From contig OZ020314.1 of NCBI GenBank assembly GCA_963971305.1, forward strand, positions 1,364,001 to 1,428,000: DNA of 64,000 bases, read 5' to 3'. Of the stretch, positions 51,601-60,600 are shown in pieces. Numbering within the stretch: position 1 is the first letter of the stretch; each line of letters starts with the position of its first letter. The DNA is from Arcuatula senhousia (lineage: Eukaryota; Mollusca; Bivalvia; Mytilida; Mytilidae). Both the position numbers and the translations under genes were made by a program. The notes beneath the pieces are model-generated. The model was not told the origin of the DNA and did no database searches. It saw nothing but the letters and a program-made list of their open reading frames with translations.

Positions 51601-54600
51601 TTCAGGGTCAAAATTGTCAAATCAATCGTTTAAGAGTTATCCCCCTTTAACTGATTTTTCTATCAATTTAAACTGATTTTTAAAAATCTTCTTCTCTTAA
51701 ACCACTGGTGGGATTACTTTGAAACTTTGTACACTTGATCTTTAGGATGTCCTCTACCAAGTTTGTGAAATTTATGAACGTTGACAAACCAACATGGCCG
51801 CCGTTACTAAAAATAGAACAGGGGGGTCAGACCATAGTTTTTAGCTTATAGCCCAAAAAGTATAAGAGATAGAGAAAATCCGAAGCAATTTCCTTCATTA
51901 ATCAAAAGCTCTAGAAAACTCTCCATTGAGTCAAAGTTGTGGGACGACTCTTTATAGAAGTTATTTCCCCTTAATCATCAAAATTGACCATTTTCACAGT
52001 TTTTGGACTTTATCTTGAAAACTGTAAGTGTTAGAGGAAAAGTTAGCATTGCAAAATTGTTATGCTTATTGAGATCTACAAAAATGATTTCAGGGTCAAA
52101 ATTGTCAGATCAACCACTTAAGAGTTATCCCCCTTTAACTGATTTTTCTATCAATTTTAACTGATTTTTGAAAATCTTCTCTGAAACCACTGGTGGGATT
52201 TCTTTAAAACTTTGTACACTTGATCTTTAGGATGTCCTCTACCAAGTTTGTGAATTTTGTAAAAGTTGACAAACCAACATGGCCGCCGTTTCTAAAAATA
52301 AAACGGGGGGGGGTCAGACCATAGGTTTTAGCTTATAGCTCAAAAAGTATAAGAGATAGAGAAAATCCGAAGCAATTTCCTTCTTCAGCATCAAAAGCTC
52401 TACAAATCTCTCCATTGAGTCAAAGTTGTGGGACGACCCCTAATAGGAGTTTTTTCCCCTTAATCGTCAAAATTGACCATTTTCATAGTTTTAGGACTAA
52501 ATCTTAAAAGCCATAAGAGTTAGAGGAATAGTTAGCCTTTCAAAATTGTTCAGCTCATTAAGATCTACAAAATGATTTCATGGTCAAAATTGTCAGATCA
52601 ACCTTTTAAGTGTTTTCAATCAATTTTAACTTAATATGGTTTTTTTTCCAACTGGAAAGCCTTGTAACTTTGTATTCTTGGTCTTAAAAGTGTTTTCTAT
52701 CCTAACTAGTTTCTTTAATGTTACTTTCCAAATATATGTAGACCATGTTGCACACTAGGTAAGAGGCTCAGGTGAGCGATTCAGGCTCCTGGGAGCCTCT
52801 AGTTTGTGCTTAAAAATACATGTTAAGAGGCTTTACAAAAGTGTCCAATAGAAGGAAGGGATTCCCCCTTTTAGTTTTGGGCTCATGAAATGTAAAACTT
52901 TTAATTTCCAGATAACGAAAAAAAAAATGCTGGCTAAAATGATTAACTTCAGAAGCTTCACAACCCTCTCCCTTCAGTTTACTCGAGTCTAATAGACTTT
53001 CTACCTACATGACAAAATTGTCAACTAGCAAATCTTTTAAAGTTTCTGCTTTGCCAAATGAAGATTTACAATTTGAACACACACAGAGAAAATAGAAAGA
53101 TCCAATATCACATTATGTTTTGTAGCTATACCAATGTTGCCTGCGTCATCAACATTTGATTTCTCCCTTCTCTATAAGTTGACCAGAAATACATTAAATG
53201 TCCCCCAACCAGCTCGAGGTTGGGGATTCCCTCCACAGGCCAGTGATATATCAGAAGAAGATGATGTGGAGCGTATCAGAAAGTATAGGAATCTCCTAGC
53301 TCATATTGAGCATTGCAAAATAGAGCAGAGTGTCTTCAGTACCATGTGGACTGAGCTCAGCCAGGTTAGTAACTAGTACAAATCAAAGTGCTAAAGTGTT
53401 TAAAGGCAAGCAATATTTATAAGTACTATAGTAGATTTATTCTCTGTTAAAGTTTGTTCTTCAAATATTTGCAAAATAAATGGTGAGCGAAGTAGGGATG
53501 GTCAAATGCAGATGCTCTCAACTTAAATGAACACAATACAAATATGGAATCGAGTGAAACATCCCTTCGATTAAAATGGACTTGTCCTATTGATGTGTAT
53601 TGTTTATTAAATTGTATGAATGAACCCAACAGAATCCTTGCATTGGCCAATCAAATAAGAGAAATAACCAATGAAGTAATAGATGAATACATGAAGTATA
53701 TTCTATCTCCTCTAACTAAATAGTTTGTCAAGTAAAATGCAAAGGAATAAACAAAACTTGTGCTGGTCATATAAAATGCCAATAAAAATAGAGATTTATA
53801 AAAGTGTGTTTCATGTTAACAAATATTGAAAAGTAATATAGAAAATAAAGCTTTTTGCCAGACTGGATACAGGAAAATCACCCCGTCTAGACTGAAAAAA
53901 AAACGTGAAAATCTTCACTACTCTATAGACTACATAAGGCTTTGCTGCGCTTGCCCAAAAATTGAAGCATTCAAGGTGTCATCGCGTAGTCCGTGCACCA
54001 CCCTAGGGGGAAGCTAGGTTTAGCAGTGCAAAGACCCATGGGACAATGTGGGCGTGGCGTGGCATTCTAATATCAGACAAAACAACAAGTTATAACAATT
54101 TATATGACAAATTCAATATTAAAAACAATAACAAAAATACTTTAAAGTTGAAGATTTCACAAAGTCCAAAGTTTAGAATTTCACAATAAAATTTTATTCA
54201 AAGTCCAAATGAAATATTTAAAAGTCCAAAGAATAAAAGTTAGCACAGTTTCGAAAGTCCAATAAATTTGAGTTGAATGCTGCTTGGAGGGTTGGTCCAG
54301 TCTTGTTCATGTCCTGAAGTGGCGACTTGTTCAGTTTGATGCTCACTCTTTGTCAGCAGCCAGAACATCAGACTGTGACCGCTGCCCCGTATAGCATGTG
54401 TGGAATCCTCAAGGTGTCATGTGTATGAACTTACTGCTGTTTCTTTGATTGGGTCATAAATTTATATGATCATGATGATAGACTCAAAATAGCTCATTTT
54501 GAAATATTTACCCTAATTTACAAAGTTTCATAAAAGTTTGAAATTAATACTCAACTCAATGTCAAATTACAAGAAAAATCAATTAACAAAAATCTATTCT

Positions 54601-57600
54601 ATAAAACCCTAATTAGATAGAAGTATCAATTAATAAGTAATTTTACTCAAGCTTATTTTGACACTTAATATAATTAGTTTAACTAAGTAAAAATAAAATC
54701 TAAATAAAAATTTGATTTTTTTAAAATTCAGAAAAATAAAGAATAAATTACATAATAATATTTTAACACAAACTGTCCCTATTACAAAGGTATAAAAACC
54801 CTATGTGTTAAGCCTAAAACATTTAGCTCATAGTCAGACAGAATAAAAGAGATGTAAAAAAATTAGACGTGATGATCCTTAACAGTGCTGTGAATTGTGA
54901 AATTTTGATGTAATATAACTTATCACAATAGGGATTTTCCTAATGCATTTTGGTTATTTGTCCCTAACCATTTTTAAAAAGGGGTAAAATGGACAGATCT
55001 GTTGTTGAAAAAGTGTACAAATCATGTCAAAGGGCAATAAAATGTCATAAATTTGGGCAAAAAAAACCCCAAGACATCACTGGTTGAGTGATGATAACCA
55101 AGGTAGGTCTGTCTACGTCATAAGCGCAACTCCTCTTATAGTGCTTGATGGATTTTGATGAAACTTGATGTGATCGTTTTGCAAGAGTTTAGTGGAATAT
55201 GAGTTACTTGAAAATTATAATAGCTCTGCATCAGATATTTAAGAAAAGATGAATTAAATTAGGGTTATTGCATCCGTCACTTGATATCTGACCTTGACCT
55301 CATTTTACACTCGATGACTGACAATATTGATTTGTGTTCAGTCTTTTATGTTTAGTCTGTTTCTCAATGACTATGATAGAAGCAAAGAGGCACCAAGGTA
55401 TCAAAAGTCAACAAGAACAGCACCAGAAATTAACTGAACAGAAATCAACAAGTGAACTCAAGTCATAACTAGAGTGAACTCAGGTGCGCCGTAGGAGTAA
55501 GCAGTTCCTGTCTGCTATAGCATATCGTCGCTTTGCATATTCTCAATTCAGTGTGTCAAATCCAGTAAAGGCAGACCGAACAAAACTGCATGACAAACCA
55601 AGATCTGCACTTATCTGCGAGATAGAAATCAATCAAGAATCACTTTGGTTGGTCCATAGGAAAATGCGCTCAGTCAATTACCAAATGACCTTGATATTTC
55701 TTTACCTTTGAATCTCAAAAGCATATCTTTGAAAATCCTCAAATAATTCATGCATTTAGATTTGCAATATCTTCAACAGGCAATACAGAGATTGAGCAAA
55801 GGATCCTTAACTACTGAAGTAAACGATTTAGAACACAAAAGACTGGACCAAGATATCAGAAGTCAAATGGTGGAAGATATCCTACAATTTAGGAAAGATG
55901 TAAAAGATTTACAACAAGAGGTTGAAGACATAATAAAAATTCAGAAAGACCAACAAGCAAGAATAGAAAGTCTGGAGGCTCGGCCAGTTCCACAACACAT
56001 ACCAAAACACATCAGAGGTAAGAATTATTGGTCCATAGGAGTGATGACGATTTGTTGTAATGGGAAATTTACATGTTCTAATGTGTGCGAGTGAAATGTT
56101 TCATCTTCCTGGAAAACAGTTTTTTTTCTGGTATGAATATTGAATTTTAAATCAACGTCATTTTGCAAAAACCATAAAAGCCCTGTAGTTTAACATTATT
56201 GTATAAACTAGTTGCTTTTCTTGAGTTGATGTTTCTAATTGCAAGAAGCTAAGGTGTACCAAAGGTGTACCAAAGGTGCAATCAAATATTGTTGTTAACT
56301 CTAATTCTGAAAAACAAACTTGGTACACATAAAATCATCAGAAAAAAACAAACAACACACACAACTACAAAACTATAATCATCAACACAAACCAAAGACA
56401 CGATTTGGTTATAATATTTTGTGTACCCCTCTTCAAAGAAGAGGAGGATATTCTGTTTTACCTGTGTCTGTCTGTAGTTCTGTGATTCCATAGTTTTACC
56501 TGTGTCCGTCTGTAGTTATGTGATTCCATAGTTTTACCTGTGTCTGTCTGTAGTTCTGTGATTCCATAGATCTACCTGTGTCCGTCTGTAGTTCTGTGAT
56601 TCCATAGTTCTGCCTGTGTCTGTCTGTAGTTATGTGATTCCATAGTTTTATCTGTGTCCGTCTGTAGTTCTGTGATTCCATAGTTTTACCTGTGTCTGTC
56701 TGTAGTTCTGTGATTCCATAGTTTTACCTGTGTCTGTCTGTAGTTCTGTGATTCCATAGTTCTGCCTGTGTCTGTCTGTAGTTATGTGATTCCATAGTTT
56801 TACCTGTGTCTGTCTGTAGTTATGTGATTCCATAGTTTTACCTGTGTCTGTCTGTAGTTATGTGATTCCATAGTTTTACCTGTGTCCGTCTGTAGTTATG
56901 TGATTCCATAGTTTTACCTGTGTCCGTCTGTAGTTCTGTGATTCCATAGTTTTACCTGTGTCCATCTGTAGTTCAGTGATTCCATAGTTTTACCTGTGTC
57001 TGTCTGTAGTTCTGTGATTCCATAGTTTTACCTGTGTCTGTCTGTAGTTATGTGATTCCATAGTTTTACTTGTGTCCGTCTGTAGTCCGTCTGTAGTTCT
57101 GTGATTCCATAGTTTTACCTGTGTCTGTCTGTAGTTCTGTGATTCCATAGTTTTACCTGTGTCTGTCTGTAGTTATGTGATTCCATAGTTTTACCTGTGT
57201 CTGTCTGTAGTTATGTGATTCCATAGTTTTACCTGTGTCTGTCTGTAGTTCTGTGATTCCATAGTTTTACCTGTGTCCGTCTGTAGTTATGTGATTCCAT
57301 AGTTTTACCTGTGTCCGTCTGTAGTTCTGTGATTCCATAGTTTTACCTGTGTCTGTCTGTAGTTCTGTGATTCCATAGTTTTACCTGTGTCCATCTGTAG
57401 TTCTGTGACTCCATAGTTTTACCTGTGTCCATCTGTAGTTATGTGATTCCATAGTTTTACCTGTGTCCGTCTGTAGTTCTGTGATTCCATAGTTTTACCT
57501 GTGTCTGTCTGTAGTTCTGTGATTCCATAGTGTCCATCTGTAGTTATGTGATTCCATAGTTTTACCTGTGTCTGTCTCTAGTTCTGTGATTCCATAGTTT

Positions 57601-60600
57601 TACCTGTGTCCGTCTGTAGTTCTGTGATTCCATAGTTTTACCTGTGTCTGTCTGTAGTTCTGTGATTCCATAGTTTTACCTGTGTCTGTCTGTAGTTATG
57701 TGATTCCATAGTTTTACCTGTGTCTGTCTGTAGTAATGTGATTCCATAGTTTTACCTGTGTCTGTCTGTAGTTCTGTGATTCCATAGTTTTCCCTGTGTC
57801 TGTCTGTAGTTCTGTGATTCCATAGTGTCCATCTGTAGTTATGTGATTCCATAGTTTTACCTGTGTCTGTCTCTAGTTCTGTGATTCCATAGTTTTACCT
57901 GTGTCCGTCTGTAGTTCTGCGATTCCATAGTTTTACCTGTGTCCGTCTGTAGTTCTGTGATTCCATAGTTTTACCTGTGTCTGTCTGTAGTTCTGTGATT
58001 CCATAGTTTTACCTGTGTCTGTCTGTAGTTCTGTGATTCCATAGTTTTACCTGTGTCTGTCTGTAGTTCTGTGATTCCATAGTTTTACCTGTGTCTGTCT
58101 GTAGTTCTGTGATTCCATAGTTTTACCTGTGTCTGTCTGTAGTTCTGTGATTCCATAGTTTTACCTGTGTCTGTCTGTAGTTCTGTGATTCCATAGTTTT
58201 ACCTGTGTCTGTCTGTAGTTCTGTGATTCCATAGTTCTGCCTGTGTCTGTCTGTAGTTATGTGATTCCATAGTTTTACCTGTGTCTGTCTGTAGTTATGT
58301 GATTCCATAGTTTTACCTGTGTCTGTCTGTAGTTCTGTGATTCCATAGTTTTACCTGTGTCCGTCTGTAGTTATGTGATTCCATAGTTTTACCTGTGTCC
58401 GTCTGTAATTCTGTGATTCCATAGTTTTACCTGTGTCCGTCTGTAGTTCTGTGATTCCATAGTTTTACCTGTGTCCGTCTGTAGTTCTGTGATTCCATAG
58501 TTTTACCTGTGTCTGTCTGTAGTTATATGATTCCATAGTTTTACCTGTGTCTGTCTGTAGTTCTGTGATTCCATAGTTTTACCTGTGTCTGTCTGTAGTT
58601 CTGTGATTCCATAGTTTTACCTGTGTCTGTCTGTAGTTATGTGATTCCATAGTTTTACCTGTGTCCGTCTGTAGTTATGTGATTCCATAGTTTTACCTGT
58701 GTCCGTCTGTAGTTCTGTGATTCCCTAGTTTTACCTGTGTCCGTCTGTAGTTCTGTGATTCCATAGTTTTACCTGTGTCCGTCTGTAGTTCTGTGATTCC
58801 ATAGTTTTACCTGTGTCCGTCTGTAGTTCTGTGATTCCATAGTTTTACCTGTGTCTGTCTGTAGTTCTGTGATTCCATAGTTTTACCTGTGTCTGTCTGT
58901 AGTTATGTGATTCCATAGTTTTACCTGTGTCTGTCTGTAGTTCTGTGATTCCATAGTTTTACCTGTGTCTGTCTGTAGTTCTGTGATTCCATAGTTTTAC
59001 CTGTGTCTGTCTGTTGTTCTGTGATTCCATAGTTTTACCTGTGTCCATCTGTAGTTATGTGATTCCATAGTTTTACCTGTGTCTGTCTCTAGTTCTGTGA
59101 TTCCATAGTTTTACCTGTGTCCGTCTGTAGTTCTGTGATTCCATAGTTTTACCTGTGTCTGTCTGTAGTTCTGTGATTCCATAGTTTTACCTGTGTCTGT
59201 CTGTAGTTATGTGATTCCATAGTTTTACCTGCTTTCTTACCCCCTTTTTGTTCACTCATAACTCATCTAATTTTTGTCACAAACTTGATATTGACATGAT
59301 GCATAGTGGGATATCTTTCTAGATCAATCAGATATTTACTTTCAGTTAAATAAAAACTTATTTTTTCCCTAAAGTTTAATTCCTTCCCATTTTTTAGCTC
59401 ACCTGGCCAAAGGCCATGTGAGCTTTTGCCATCACTTGCCATCCGTCGTTGTCGTCGTCCGTCGTTGTCGTCGTTTGTCGTCGTCGTTAACTTTACTTCA
59501 AACTTCTTCTCTTCTGAAACGGCTACACAGATTCAAACCAAATTTGGTCTGGTAGTACTTTAGGGTATCCCCCACAGAACTGATGTGGGGATTTTTGATT
59601 CGTTTAAATACATGGCCGCCGTTGCTAAAAATAGACCAGGGGGGTCAGACTACTGTTTTTGGCTTGTAAATCAAAAAGTACAAGAGATAGATGAAATCTG
59701 ATGCCACCTTACTGCTTCAGCATCAAAAGTTCTACTAACGTCTCCATTTGGTCGAAGTTGTCAGATGACCCCTTATAAGGGTTACGGCCCCTGAAATAAT
59801 GTTTTTTCATGTTTTGGCCTATGGAATGAAACCTATTGCAGATAGAAAGAAGCTGTTGCTTGCTTAAATGTGCAGCTAATTAAGCTGTACAAAAGTCTCC
59901 ATAGGGTCGAAGTTGTCAGATGACCCCTTATAGGGGTTACGGCCTCTAAAATGATGATTTTTCATGTTTTTGGCTTATAAAAAGAAAACTAGAGCAGATA
60001 GAGAAAAAGCTGTTGCTTGCTTAACATATACATTGCTATGATAAAGTCATTTATAAAATCACTATGTTTGATACAAGTTAATTAAGAATAGTGTTAAACG
60101 ATAACAAACACAATTAATAAGTTAATTAAGAGCTTTAAGTTATATGCTTGCTTAAATGTTCAGTTCATTTAGCTCTACAAAAGTCTCAATAGGATCGAAG
60201 TTGTCAGATGACCCTTTATAGGGGTTATGGCCTCTGAAATAACCTTTTTCATGTTTTTGGCCTAGAGAATGAATGTTCAGTTTATATAGCTCTACAAAAG
60301 TCTTAATAGGATCGAAGTTGTCAGATGACCCTTAATAGGGGTTACGGCCCCTAAAATAAACTTTTTCATGTTTTTGGCGTTTAGAATGAAAACTATAGCA
60401 GATAGAGAAAAGCCGTTGCTTGCTTAAATGTTCAGCGCATAAAGCTCTACAAAAGTGTCCATAGGGTCGAAGTTGTGAGATGACCCTTTTTAAGGGTAAG
60501 GGCCCCTAAAATAACGTTTTTTCATGTTTTTGGCCTATAGAATGAAAACTATAGTAGATAAAGAAAAACTGTTGCTCTACAAAATATAGGGTTGACATCA

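Larger units (their letters stand above)
47941..53125 (+). other. Intron 3 of the STAND gene
   Basis: A 5.2-kb intron. 47990-48230 is a fragment of another repeat with CCGTCCATCCATTCGTCCGT. 48280-52804 is hairpin-ended elements with a nested MITE. 52805-53125 is AT-rich sequence with nothing recognised. Confidence 0.75.

Noticed and set aside
56282..58308. Minus-strand frames with a Q-T-D-T-G repeat
   Set aside because: By-products of the 38-bp minisatellite.
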